64,000 bases of DNA from Leguminivora glycinivorella (GCF_023078275.1 NC_062996.1:3224001-3288000); one strand, 5' to 3'; positions 19,293 to 29,500 are shown, numbered from the stretch's first letter. A program made the numbers and translations. Notes: a model not told the origin generated them from the sequence alone.

Positions 19293-20170
19293 TTTTTTTT
19301 TTTTGTTGACCCAGGGGGAATCCGTTATGGATCCCACTGGCCCAGGAGAAAGCCAGTGGGTATGTCGGACTCACCGACTAAACTCCCTGGGGTGTTCCGC
19401 CGTGCGCTTTTGAGAGGGGGTTTCGGGAACATGGTTGTAAGGCACCAATACCCCCTCAGCGTTGCCCTTGCGGGCCCGTCTTCCGTACTGCTCTGGCAGT
19501 TTACTTCGCCGAAGGCACCTCGGAACACTTGAGGGCCTTCTAGCTCAGAACCTCTTCACGCGAGTGACAGGACTCCCGACCCATCACTCGCAGGTTCTCC
19601 TTAGGGCGGCAGCATTCTGCCTGCATAGGAAGGCTAGCCGCGTCATCCTCGCGCATTCTTTCTGCGGCCTCCTTCTGCGTCATGACTGTGACACAGAAGG
19701 AGGTCACAGCAGCCCATGCCTCTTCACTGCCGACCGCAGTGAGAGGTCTCCTCCAATTGCCGCGGACAGGGCAGCGCGAGGCTCCGCCCACGCAGGGCAC
19801 TCCTCGCGTGTATGCTTGGCCTTGTCCACGGCTTGTCCTCCGCAGTGGTGACACGCCGGTGATGGCTCCCGTCCCAGTATCTCGCACAGGTACTTCCCTA
19901 AACAGCCGTGTCCTGTTAGGACCTGTGCGAGATGGAAGGTGATTGTGCCATGTTTACGCTGGACCCATTCTTGTAGAACCGGTCGTACAGCTGCCACCAA
20001 GTCCCGGCTAGCTCCCGGGATCTCTAGACGCTCCGCCTATTGCACGTAGAGGACTTCTTGTGCCTCTTTCCGCTATTTGCGTACTTCCTGGGGGGCTGAC
20101 CAGTTTTCAGCTGCTCTTGCTCGTTGCACCCGCCAATAGACGCTGGAATGAACCGCAGCCTCTAGGTCCC
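19293..20170 (-). mobile_element. R1-clade LINE, 5'-truncated, 14-bp target duplication
   Basis: Poly(T) at 19293-19304 is the poly(A) tail of a minus-strand copy. AATCCATATAATCC (19279-19292 and 20171-20184) flanks it on both sides. The coding remains are the R1-clade C-terminus: TFHLAQVLTGHGCLGKYLCE, the CHHC knuckle (CHHCGGQAVDKAKHTREEC, about 19805-19860), CPAWAEPRAAL, then in another frame AWAAVTSFCVTVMTQKEAAE. Two or more frameshifts are present. It is not in rDNA, so this is a lineage without R1's strict site. It landed inside the family B RT frame and is therefore younger than it. The 3' UTR carries two abutting hairpins (19320-19360). Confidence 0.85.
19320..19360 (-). repeat. Paired 3' hairpins of the R1-clade element
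   Basis: ATCC/GGAT (5-nt loop, 19320-19332) abuts a perfect 9-bp stem CCCACTGGC/GCCAGTGGG (10-nt loop, 19333-19360). It is followed on the plus strand by TATGTCGGACTC. The same arrangement with different stem bases is at 21385-21429. Confidence 0.75.
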
Positions 20171-20184
20171 AATCCATATAATCC

Positions 20185-21195
20185 TGAACCTTCTTAACGC
20201 AACCATTAGCAACTGCCACTTTCCCTCAGCCTGGAAGGTGGCTGATATAGGCATACACAAACCCGGCAAACCAAGTAATAATCCCACTAGCTACAGACCT
20301 ATCAGCCTTCTTAACGTTCTTGGCAAAATTTATGAAAAGTGTTAAGTTAATTTTATTTATTTAAATCGACTGTCAAAGTTCCTAGACTCAAACAATGTCA
20401 TACAGGGAGAGCAGTTTGGCTTTAGACCGCGCCACTCATGTGTGCTCCAGGTGCACCGTATCACTGAGGACATCCTCAGGGGACTGACAGAGGGAAGAAG
20501 GCCCACACCAGCAGGAGCCATCTTTTCGACAAGGTCTGGCACACCGGCTTCCTATGCAAGCTAATCATGCTAGGTGTGCCAGCAGGTCTCATCCACATCT
20601 TAAGGGACTTCCTGACCGATCGAAGCTTTGGCTACAGGGTGGAAGGGACTCTTTCCCCCCTTCATCCCGTGAGAGCGGGGGTGCCGCAAGGCTCGGTTGG
20701 CGCTAGCCAACTCTCTTCTCCCTATATGTCAACGATCTGCCTAAAGTTAAAGGTGTTCAATATGCATTTTTGCAAATAATACGGCTTTCTACGCCTCTTT
20801 AAATCTCCAGCCTTGTTGATCTTGCTTCTCCAGAGGGCGGCAAACTCCCTGTGAGACTGGTTCGACCGCTGGAGAATCGAGGTCAACCTTGACAAGAGCG
20901 TCGCCGTTCTATTAAACTAAACAAAAGAACGGTGGGAGCTCTGGAACACACGAATCAAACCTATAATACCATTAAATTACATAATAAACCTATCAAATGG
21001 TACTGTACTACTCGTACAGCTAAATACCTAGGTATCACACTAGACGCAAAATGAACTTCAAAATTGTTAAAAATGCTCTATTTTTATATTTTTTATTATG
21101 CTTTAATTCTGAGGAGACTACACCCACTGCTGAATCAAAAAAGCCGTATGCCAATAGATAGTAAACTAACATTATTGTCGCATATAGGTATAAGT
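20185..21195 (+). pseudogene. Family B RT domain continued
   Basis: Resumes after the R1 insertion: NCHFPSAWKVADIGIHKPG, SYRPISLLNVLGKIYEKC, GEQFGFRPRHSCVLQVHRIT, AGAIF then a deletion to FDKVWHTGFLCKL. Next come GYRVEGTLSPLHPVRAGVPQ, a degraded YALFADD region (about 20755-20790), FDRWRIEVNLDKSVAV, KYLGITLDAK and RRLHPLLNQKSRMPIDSKL. There are many frameshifts. The catalytic Asp pair is not readable. Confidence 0.8.
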
Positions 21196-21350
21196 TTTTT
21201 GTGTTTTATTTTAATTGTCCGTGTAGTATTTTGCCTTTTGTGTCTGTGATTGTCCTATGTCCTTTTTTAATTTGTCTTTCATGTGTTTTTATGTTTGCAT
21301 GTATGCGTTAATAAAACTTACCCCTTTTTGCATGCTACTAACATACTAAC
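21196..21350 (+). mobile_element. LINE 3' UTR end (shared with 43780-43930, minus)
   Basis: T-rich sequence with GTCTGTGATTGTC, GTTTGCATGTATGCGTTAAT and AACTTACCC, closely matched by the reverse complement of 43780-43930. It is the 3' end of a Jockey-clade element. It is different from the 3' end at 27123-27687, so the family B name covers at least two subfamilies. Confidence 0.6.
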
Positions 21351-21352
21351 CT

Positions 21353-22010
21353 TTTTTTTTTTTTTTTTTGTTTAGGGGGGGAAAATGCGTTCCGCATACC
21401 ACTAGGGTGCGAGGGGGGACCCTAGTGGTTATGTGGGACTCCCGTATTGGCTAATGAGGCCACGGTATACCCACTAAAAACCCCCCCACATGCCACCTCG
21501 CCGCTTTGTTGGCGGGGTTACCGGAACACTTGCGCTCACAACGGCGACCCCGCCGGCGGCAGCCGCCCACGTGCAGCTTCTCCGCGGATGCCCAAAGGCC
21601 CTCCACAGTGAGTGCGCCGGATGACCGGGCGCACCTTCCTCCTCGGCCGCTTATAGGTACAGTGACGGACCCCCTCGAGTCCGCCACAAAGAGGCCATGG
21701 GCGCCAGAATGTTCCGGCGCCCAGCGGTGGAAATGGTCTTTGGTTCCACCGCTAACCAAGTCGGCCGCAAAGGATAGGGAGAACGGCGCACCGTAATACC
21801 GGCACTCCTCTTCCCTTGCGGCCCCACCAATGCCGCTACAGCGGAGCGGCCCCGCCAAGGTCGCAGGGGGTAGGGAGAGTGGCGCACCGTTATACCATCA
21901 CGCCTCTCCCCCTGCGATCCCACCTCGGCTACCGTGGGAGGGCACAGAGCGGCATCCCGTACTGCCGGATCTTCCCTCCCACTGGATTGGTCAGTGCTAA
22001 AAAACTCGCG
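21353..22010 (-). mobile_element. R1-type LINE 3' end with poly(A) tail
   Basis: Poly(T) at 21353-21369 marks a minus-strand tail. The next 80 bases mirror the R1-clade copy at 19305-19370: a small hairpin, a large hairpin, then TATGTGGGACTC. The rest is GC-rich, with a partial internal duplication (GCGCACCGTnATACC at about 21790 and 21883) and no readable RT motifs. The right boundary was not found. Confidence 0.6.
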
Positions 22011-22089
22011 CCGTGTAGCGCGCGAGATAAAGGGGCGGAGTCAATCTACTCCGGTCGGGCGCGCGATTCTAAAACCCGCCATCAGAGGT
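22011..22089. repeat. GC-rich repeat with GTGTAGCGCGCG box
   Basis: GTGTAGCGCGCG followed by GGGGCGG recurs at 5178-5210, so it is interspersed. The class is unknown. Confidence 0.35.
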
Positions 22090-22606
22090 AAAAGCGGGCT
22101 TCAACGCTGTGCATGTCAAGCAGATCTCGTCGGGGAACTACAGGGCCGCCAGCCTCTTCTTCGTCCTGCTGGAGGGCGACCTGGTGCACAACAAGACAAT
22201 GCCAGCAACTCATATCCAGGAAGCGATGGTTGCGGCGGCAGTGGCAGCAACTACGCGTCCCATCTCCCATCACTCAAAACCGAGCTTCACAAGCTCGCGA
22301 GCGAGCTCACACAGAAGCTCAACAAACACAGGACCGATGCCTGGGACGCTCACATTGCCGCCATTGACGACGACATGCCATCGATACACCGCCTATACAA
22401 ATCACTGGGCACAGTCGTCGAGCCTACCCGCCCTCTCCTAGACAGCTGTAACAAGCTCGTCTACCCGGCACAGGAGAGGGCGGAAATATTCGCGCTCAGC
22501 TTGGAGGCGACCGAACCCCGACGCCGACCCGGAGCACACGGCGTCGGTCGAGCGCCACCTGACGACATACTTCAACGCCCCGCTCGCCCCGGACGAGGAC
22601 CCCATA
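22090..22606 (+). pseudogene. Family D Jockey-clade LINE: endonuclease-RT linker
   Basis: Open from 21934 to 22644. The supported part is 22270-22600: HLPSLKTELHKLASELTQKL, MPSIHRLYKSLGTVVEPTRP, YPAQERAEIFALSLEATEP, the linker ahead of RT seen in other families (as in EKAQCLADSLEEQC). It is GC-rich, unlike families B and E. A roughly 940-bp foreign segment follows before the RT resumes at 23547. Confidence 0.65.
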
Positions 22607-23546
22607 CAGGGTTACTTTTTAGTCAGTTAACAAACTTCGTATAAATGATCGCTAAGGTAAATGAAATATACGTTTTGTTTTATTTTTATCCCATCTCAAA
22701 TAAAAAAAAAGAAAATTGCACCCAAATTATTCCACAAAAACAGTAGAAAACTTGGTCACCCTAGTTACTGACGGCAGCGGCGGAGGCGAGGAGTGAGCGG
22801 GGCACTCGCGCGCGGCCAGTGGCAGCGCTTGCGCAGGGGTGGGGAGAGGCGGGTGGGCGGGGAGCTGAGCGGCGTCGGCAGGGTTCAAAGATGGCAGCTT
22901 TTGTTCTTAGCCGCGCCGGATTTACAGCGATTCCAAATTTTCCTTCATACTTTCACGGGCTTAGGACCGTCAAAGCCCATGTCGATAGTCAATAAAAAAC
23001 GTTTAACATTTTAAGACAAATTAATTCACAGAAGAAGTCGATAAAGTGAAAAACGACATGTGCTTAGGCGTATTTAAAAATTGGACGTTTGAATTTTGAT
23101 TTAGGTACTTACAAATGGAGTCCATTTCTCCTCACTTAACTCACTTACACTAATTGTATTTTAATAATTGTTCAAAATGCAGTCCATTTTGCTGCAAGCA
23201 CAGTCTAGCGCGTTTTAGGACATTTCCACTAATGTTCCATAAAACAAGATGTTCGTTTTTCACTTCATTAAATGCTAAAATAATTCAATTTGCACAGCTA
23301 AACGTGGTGCTCCACGACCTTGAGCATGCGCAGGCACTGCAAACTGTCCATGGTCCAGTAGATTCTGACTCGCCGACAAAATTGTTTGCAGACATGGGAG
23401 ACGAGCATTAGGCAAACCGGTATTTCTTAACACAGGCAGAATCTCTGCCTCGTACAACCTACGACTCCTACGAGCCGCTCGCAGATTGTTATTAGCCCTG
23501 GCGTACACTCTCACCATTTCATACTGTATATTTCTCTTCATCACAA
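22607..23546. other. Foreign segment splitting family D
   Basis: 22607-22765 is AT-rich and begins AGGGTTAC and ends GTCACCCTA, which may be decayed hAT-type ends. 22770-22890 is a GC-rich block (GGCAGCGGCGGAGGCGAGG). 22900-23270 is AT-rich with no features. It contains a minus-strand frame at 23275-23544. Removing it joins the family D linker to EVWREIKRVNPRKAPGPDD. Confidence 0.5.
23275..23544 (-). CDS. Small frame resembling DUF4817-type helix-turn-helix
   Basis: 89 codons. The central part (EMVRVYARANNNLRAARRSR, then a Leu/Pro-rich loop and LPCLQTILSASQNLLDHGQF) resembles in layout the N-terminal helix-turn-helix found in many arthropod transposon-linked proteins. The family names its recurrent Y-x3-N-x2-AA core. 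It is probably a transposon remnant. There is no neighbouring coding exon. Confidence 0.35.
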   Translation of the reverse strand: MMKRNIQYEMVRVYARANNNLRAARRSRRLYEAEILPVLRNTGLPNARLPCLQTILSASQNLLDHGQFAVPAHAQGRGAPRLAVQIELF

Positions 23547-24927
23547 GTGTGGCGAGAAATAAAAAGAGTCAACCCCAGGAAGGCCCCCGGCCCAGATGAC
23601 ATCCCCAACCTGGCGCTGAAGCACCTGCCGTTGAATACGATCGCCGCACTGGCGCGTCTATTCAACGGCGTGCTCCGCTCCGAGCACTTTCCCAGCGGAT
23701 GGAAAGTGGGGCGTGTCATCGTCCTACCCAAGTCGGGGAAGGACAGACGGAGAGCCGCCAACTACCGTCCCATCACGCTCCTCAGCAACATCTCCAAGAT
23801 CTTTGAGAGGTTGCTGCTCGCCCGCCTCCTGCCACACATCCAGCCCCGCCCGGAACAGTTTGGATTCCAGCCCCACCATTCGACGACGCTCCAGCTCACA
23901 CGTGTGCTCCACCACATCGCCTCCAGACACAATCTTAAGGAACACACCGTCGCCGTTATGCTGGTGGACATCGAGAAGGCCTTCGACCGAGTATGGCACA
24001 AAGGCCTACTCTACAAGATGTTCACTTCGACGGCGCCCCGTCGCATCGTCCGAGTGGTGGCTTCGTTTCTGAGAGACCGGCGGTTCAGGGTGCTCGTGGA
24101 GGGCACCCTGTCGTCGGAGCGACCCATCATGGCAGGAGTTCCCCCAGGGGAGCTGCCTGTCGCCAGCACTGTACGCGAGATTCACGGACGACATCCCCAC
24201 CGTCGGAAACACCGTGCTGGGCCTGTTCGCCGATGATGCGGCCTGTCTCGCTCATGCAGAGGCAGCTGAACGAGCTCCCAGCATGGTTCTCCAGATGGCG
24301 TCTGTCCGTGAACGTGGGGAAGACCCAGACAATGATGATCGGCGCCTTCCAGAACCTACCCCCGCCGCCGACCCTCCATGGCACGCCCCTCACTTGGGTC
24401 AGATCAGATCCGCCAAGTACCTGGGCGTTACCATAGACTGCCGCCTCAACCTACACACGCACACCAAGGAGGTGGTGGCCAAGACGAAGCATGCGCGCAC
24501 CGCCCTCCGGCCAATGCTGGCGAGGAGGCTACTGCGTAGGACAATACTTGAGCTTTACAAAACCTATGTAAGGTCCAGGCTCACCTACGCCGCGCCGGCT
24601 TGGTACGGACTGGTGAAGACATGCAATCGGAAGGCCATCTCCCAAGAAAACCAGGCGCTGCGGACGATAGTGGCAGCCCCCCTACGTACGCAACTCATCG
24701 ATACACCGCGGCCTCAAGTGGCGCACCCTGGAGCAGTTCATCGGGAGATGCGCGCTACCCGCACAACTCGAGCTACCCGCACCTCCAGCGCCCACCCCCA
24801 CCAACAACATAGCCCCCACCCAGTCCCCACAATGACTGGCAAACGCCCGGCCCATGGCAATGGGACCGCGCCAACCACTGCCTTAGTGGTGCACTCCGCA
24901 CCAGAGGAGGCCACCCCATCGCCTTAG
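23547..24927 (+). pseudogene. Family D RT domain and C-terminus
   Basis: The first 190 codons are intact: EIKRVNPRKAPGPDDIPNLA, FPSGWKVGRVIVLPKSGKDR, NYRPITLLSNISKIFERLLL, EQFGFQPHHSTTLQLTRVL, VAVMLVDIEKAFDRVWHKGL, MAGVPPGE. A frameshift at about 24148 then breaks it. The catalytic region is readable in another frame (LGLFADDAACLAHA, about 24215-24255). KYLGVTIDCRLNLHTHTKEV and YKTYVRSRLTYAAPAWYGL complete the domain. High GC and long conserved blocks suggest a younger copy than families A and B. Confidence 0.85.
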
Positions 24928-25200
24928 TAGCGAATAGTGGAATACGAACTGGTTATAAAACGGCCCACGCCACCAACCAAGCGCCAGCAAGTGCGCACAG
25001 CGTAGAGGCAGGCGGCCGCTCGCTCCCCGTCCTCAAACCTCTTTTTGACAAATAGACCCATATGACTTATGTTTAACACATGACCCCCGGGGGGGCGAGG
25101 TACCCCCCCCCCCCCCCCTTTTTTTCGCCACGGGATATCCCGGCGTCAAGATAAATGTTGTGGATATAGTAGAGGCTTTTCTCTAAACTCCCAATATTGT
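24928..25200 (+). mobile_element. Family D 3' end with conserved terminal hairpin
   Basis: Follows the ORF2 stop. It has a C-run (25103-25118), a GGGATATCCC palindrome (25132-25141), then GGCGTC and a TAGAG-N6-CTCTA hairpin (25170-25185). The same order occurs at the family B ends (5403-5450 minus and 27605-27652 plus). Confidence 0.6.
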
Positions 25201-25214
25201 CTTCGGTTACCGGC

Positions 25215-25390
25215 TACCGCGATAGTTAGGAACTCATGAAATAAAACTATGGAAACGGATTAAATCGCGTATAATGAATTTAAGATTCATCCCGACGTTT
25301 CGAACACTTTACAGCGTCCGTGGTCAACGGGTGACTGAGGAAAAACCTCCGTTTCGATAGTTTCATTCCCAAATACTTAATTAAAAAAAA
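25215..25390 (-). mobile_element. Penelope-like terminal sequence (tentative)
   Basis: Reverse complement reads CCTCAGT, ACCCGTTGACCACG, GAAACGTCGGGATGAA, ATACGCGATTTAATCCG and TTTATTTCATGAG. A near-identical copy is on the plus strand at 31065-31170. Arthropod Penelope-like elements have terminal repeats with a GAAACGTC core linked to hammerhead ribozymes. I match on that motif only. Confidence 0.45.
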
Positions 25391-25614
25391 TGAAACCGCC
25401 CACGACACGACGCCCCGGAAATTCAGTCACCACACTCACCAGCCCCCGCTAGCCCGAGCTGCCGGCCACCTTCACTGCGGCCAGAAACGGGCCCGCTCAA
25501 ACGGTATCACCAGGGGTCGCGGAGCTGCTCGTCCCCAAAACGACGACGACAGACCGCCCCACGTGGATGGGGCGAAATATTATCATTCCCACCCCCACCT
25601 ATTAGAAAAGTAGA

Positions 25615-25990
25615 ACTGGGTCACATACTCACCTTCCTCCTGCCGATGACGATGGGCTCCCTGTCAGCCGGCGCCGCAAGTCCGGGGGCCTCCGGATGGT
25701 CTCCGCTCCGCATGACGCCTGACTCAGCAACCGATGTCGCGCCCTCCGGGTCGTCCTCCTGGGGAGACCTCCCATGCTCGCCGCTGGCTTTATCGGTTAA
25801 AATGCGGTCTCTGTAACCAACGAGATGCCGACACACACTCCCGCTCAGCCGTCGCGTCGAGCGCACGCGTGCGCTCCGCGATCATGAACGAGCTCCCGTG
25901 ACACGTTGTAGCTATGCTTCGTGTGCACCTAAAAGGATTGCAGTGATAATTTGTGCCTCCAAATATAAAAACTAACACAGTGACTTATAT
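25615..25990 (-). CDS. GC-rich frame ending at a splice donor (unassigned)
   Basis: A minus-strand frame from 25866 reads through a charged, Pro-rich sequence to IVIGRRK and then an AAG|GTGAGT donor at about 25634. It could be the first exon of a gene or of a transposon ORF1. No acceptor partner is evident downstream, where the Penelope-like sequence lies. No domain was recognised. 25391-25614 is GC-rich and featureless. Confidence 0.3.
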
Positions 25991-27122
25991 CAGTGTGCTT
26001 GCCGCGCCGTTGGGTTTGCGGCCGGCAAATTGGTGCGAGCCATTACTAGTGTTTTAAAAGTGAGATAGGACTCAAAACAAAATATGGAAATGCAGAAGTG
26101 CCCCCCCCCCCCCCCCCCTACCCCCGCGTCCCAGGTCCCCCCATACAGCCTATGTGGGGTGATGAGGGAAGCATGAGCGAGTCAGTGAGGACAATGGAAG
26201 GCTTCGTCTCCTTGTCTTCCTGCCCAACCTCCAGAAAACATGGCGCGAGTTCAAAGAGAGAGCGGAGCAGGCGAGCCGCGCATTCGCGGCCGCTAGCTCC
26301 CCCATCCCGCCAGTTGAAGCTGTCCAGAGCGGCGACCACAGCCAGCCTGAGCCGAACCAGGACATACCACATTCTCAAGGTAGGGTTACGCCCACACAAT
26401 TTCCCGCAGTTAATGATGTCAGTTCAAAAAACAATAAAAGTCGAAACCGTGATACAGAAACCCGCGCACGCTCAGATCGTCGAAGCCGCTCGCATTCTCT
26501 AACTTCATATAGGGGCGCCTCCCGCCCGCACCCATACGGTCGTATAACATCGCCATCAACAATTCAATAACCTCCCGACCCCGGTCGCGCTCTCGCTCTC
26601 CGCAAACCGCGGAGATTTACTATATAATCACGGGCAATAACAGCCGCGCCCCCGACCACCGAAACCCCGCCCCGGTCGACCACCATAACTCCGCCCACAA
26701 TAGTGAAATTGCCAAAGACGATCTCGCGTATATAGACTGTTCATCTGGCATGGATAGTAGCGATTTTTCCGATAACTCCTTTCAAAAGGTGCAGAGGAAG
26801 AAAAACAAAAAGAAATCAAAGAAGAGCCAAAGCAGGCCCCCCCTCTCCCCTCTTCCCCCCAACTTTCACCGGTTGAAATAACCTCGCCAAACCGTTTTGA
26901 AGGCCTTCCTAGGGAAAATGCCCCCACAAAAAATAGTTCAGTTAACTCTCACTCCCAACGGCCCCACCCCTCCCCCCAGGGGGCCCCCCAACAATCTCAA
27001 AATACACAAAACATGGATTTGGATTATAACTCTGAATTCGATTCAGACGAAGATTTAGAGGATGTCAGCGACTATACTGAAGACGAATCCAACACTAACA
27101 AGGATGGCACGCGGAAGCAGAT
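25991..27122 (+). pseudogene. Family B 5' UTR and ORF1 (gag), copy 2
   Basis: It begins with TCAGTGTGC (25990-25998), an initiator-like start. After a C-run (26101-26118) there are Ser/Arg-rich pieces in shifting frames, then KVQRKKNKKKSKKSQ, SPVEITSPNRFEGLPRENAP and an acidic block (DLDYNSEFDSDEDLEDVSDY, about 27013-27074). A gag on the minus strand at 44160-44565 shares the NRFENLPRE motif. It stops at about 27122, where the family B 3' region is joined directly, so gag C-terminus, endonuclease and RT are all missing. Confidence 0.65.
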
Positions 27123-27687
27123 TCATAGTAGACCCATACAAAGATTTTCCATACAATCTAGCTTTTAAAATTAATATAACAAACCTCCCTATCACAGATG
27201 CAAAATACATCATAGAACAAGTACAAGAACTGGCATCATCAATTAAAACGGGACAAAGGGTGGGCGTACCCCTCAACTTTGCAAGAGATCTACTTAATTC
27301 AGTGCACACTGCACAAAGGCAGGCTGCGGAGGCCGTCGCTCTGGATAACACCTAATTCTCTTTCTCTCTTTGACTCTAGCTCGCACACCGCCATAGGACC
27401 TCTACTCTACACATACTCAAGGCTCGCTCATGTTTGCCTCCCACCCTCCCAGACTTCCTTACCGACTTACTTTTACAATATGACACAAGTTACAACTAAC
27501 ATGACCGACAACTTTTTTCACCGACTAGACATTAGATTAAAAGACCCGGCCCCCCTCAGGGACCTGGCACCCCCTTTGTTTTGTCCCCCCCGGAATTTCC
27601 CTTCGGGACATCCCGGCGTCCTGATTTTGGATATGATAGAGGAGTATCTCTAAATTCCATGCACACACGATATTAAAAAAAAAAAAC
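27123..27687 (+). mobile_element. Family B 3' end with poly(A), copy 2
   Basis: The shared junction AGTAGACCCATACAAAG starts the 3' region also seen at 5383-5920 (minus). It contains the tail frame, a T/C-rich stretch, the GGGACATCCC palindrome (27605-27614), the TAGAG-N6-CTCTA hairpin (27637-27652) and a poly(A) at 27674-27686. It is nearly identical to the other copy. Confidence 0.8.
27128..27355 (+). CDS. Conserved tail reading frame, copy 2
   Basis: The same 75 codons as at 5678-5938 (minus), here fused in frame to 22 codons of gag-side sequence. Most of the differences between the copies are synonymous. No ATG is common to both copies, so it may be translated by readthrough or reinitiation, or not at all. 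Confidence 0.4.
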   Translation, partial: VDPYKDFPYNLAFKINITNLPITDAKYIIEQVQELASSIKTGQRVGVPLNFARDLLNSVHTAQRQAAEAVALDNT

Positions 27688-27702
27688 GAGACGCCCCGAG
27701 GG

Positions 27703-27972
27703 TTGCCAGTCTCAATAAGTCATTTGTTGCCCCTGCCCTCAGTGTCAGCGTCGTCGCGCCCAAGGAGCAGACGGGTGCCAGAGAAGCGTCAGTGCACCCT
27801 GTGCCCGTATTTTAAGAGCAGACACTTGGATCACCACTGTGCAAATCTCCTTAATAAGACAGGAAGGCTCAATGCAGCTGAGGCTCGGCTATTCCTGTCT
27901 TTTTATGGCTTTTTCCAAGTGAACTCTCCGACCACAGTATGTCCTCCGGACAGGGCACCTGACAGCCAATAA
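27703..27972 (+). pseudogene. Cys/His-containing fragment (unassigned)
   Basis: 89 codons with RQCTLCPYFKSRHLDHHC (two cysteines then His, His, Cys), resembling a zinc finger, followed by a helical LNAAEARLFLSF. It sits just before family C RT remains, so it may be part of that element's ORF1 or ORF2 C-terminal knuckle. There is no support beyond this. Confidence 0.3.
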
Positions 27973-28039
27973 AACGCAGCCAAAAATACGCAAAGATTTT
28001 TCGTAAACCATAAGCAGACATGCAGCCGTGGGCCGAGTG

Positions 28040-28740
28040 CCGTAGATTCCCTCGCAAGCAGTCCCATGCTATACCTACTAGGCATGCCAGACCGTCTACT
28101 TCATCAGTCATCACATACTTTCTGTAAACTGCCAGTTCAAATATCGTGTAGAAAAAACAATCTCGGACTCCACCCTATCTGAGCAGGAGTTTCCCAGGGC
28201 TCTGCGTTGTCACGAATACTATACTCTTTATACACAAACGACACTCCGCGCACCCCACCTGTTCAGTTGGCACTCTTCGCAGACGACACAGCAGTATTCT
28301 ACACACACACCACACACACGCACAGACCACTCTCTTCGTGATTCAAAATGCAGGCAAAGAGCCACCTATGCCCTAGGGAATAGGTGTAAACTTTGGAGAA
28401 GTACTGCCAGTCTATTTCACCCTACTTTAGTCACCAAACCAAATATGAAAAACAACACTCCAATCCCGTTTGTTTGACACCAAGGTGAAATACCTTGGAG
28501 TCACACTGGATCAACTGCTCACGTTCATGTATACCTACGGCCCGTCTTCTCGTAGATATGGCCTAGAAAAAAGGATACAACCCTCCAAACACTACTAAAT
28601 AAACTTACGATGCATGCACTGAAACACAAGACTGCCAACCATTTGCACCATTTTTGAGGATCAAGACACTACTTTGATAATGCTCCTCACCATTCGAACC
28701 CACTTATTTAAAAATCACTAAACTATATCATAATATCACT
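28040..28740 (+). pseudogene. Family C Jockey-clade RT fragment
   Basis: Shifting frames read LGMPDRLLH, AGVSQGSALSRILYSLYTND, QLALFADDTAVFYTHT (28265-28310), NRCKLWR, KYLGVTLDQLLTF and APHHSNPLIKNH. These match the better family C copy on the minus strand at 40.2-42.1 kb. It has many lesions. 28741-28850 is unassigned. Confidence 0.7.
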
Positions 28741-28850
28741 TACCCAAAACCAGACCCTCCCCAAGTCATCCCATAAAACCGACTTACTAAAGCTTTCCCT
28801 TCAATCATGGCGGACGGGACTAGCCCTACCGCCTCTGCGGCCGTTTGACG

Positions 28851-29030
28851 GTGGTTCGGTCTAACCGTTCGACCGCTGGAAAATTGAGGTGAATCCAGAC
28901 AAAAGCGTAGCAGTACTTTTCAGTTAGAAAAGCTACATCACATTATACTGCACTATGACAGAATCAAATAAGACAATAAGCTGTAGTGATTCAGCCAAAT
29001 ATTGGGTGTATTAAAACCCACGGCTGAATT
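28851..29030 (+). pseudogene. Family B RT fragment
   Basis: FDRWKIEVNPDKSVAVLFS, a stop, then ISCSDSAKYW. It is a short piece of the post-catalytic RT region. Confidence 0.6.
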
Positions 29031-29039
29031 TAAATAGTT

Positions 29040-29500
29040 ATTAGAGACGGATCATACACCGAGACCTCAAAATTCCCATAGTCCGCCAATTTTTGAAGCG
29101 TCTCTCCAGGCGATTTCATGAAAGGGCGGACTCTCACACTAAATCTCTTGTCAAGCAATTCAGTAGTTACACACCTAATCCCGCAGCTGACAGATTTAAA
29201 AGGAGGGCAAGGAACGTTCTCCTTGACCCTGATGACTCCATAACCATAGCCCAGGAAGAGGAGGAGAGAATTAAGGTCGAGCTTAGGGGCCGGAGTCGGG
29301 GACGGGGTGCGGGGTGGGGTTTGGACCACAGTCGTCGTCCGTCCCCCCTCTTTCTCCCTAGCCTCCCTCCGAGCACCGGCTCTTGAGGGGCCGGTTCCTT
29401 CCTCCTCTTCCCCCACCCCTGCCATCCTCATCCCTTCAGAATTGTCTATCTACATATCTTCCCATGCAGCTCAGGGACAATTCTTTATAATGGTAACCGA
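29040..29500 (+). pseudogene. Family E RT C-terminus and 3' end
   Basis: Reads HRDLKIPIVRQF, FLKRLSRRFHERADSHTKSL, YTPNPAADRFKRRARNVLLD and SITIAQEEEERIKVELRGR, then non-coding C/T-rich sequence. It matches 1990-2215. Confidence 0.75.

Noticed and set aside
25103..25118. C-run as a regulatory poly-C element
   Set aside because: Several C or G homopolymers occur in Jockey ends here (5461, 6957, 18018 and 42475), so it looks like slippage.
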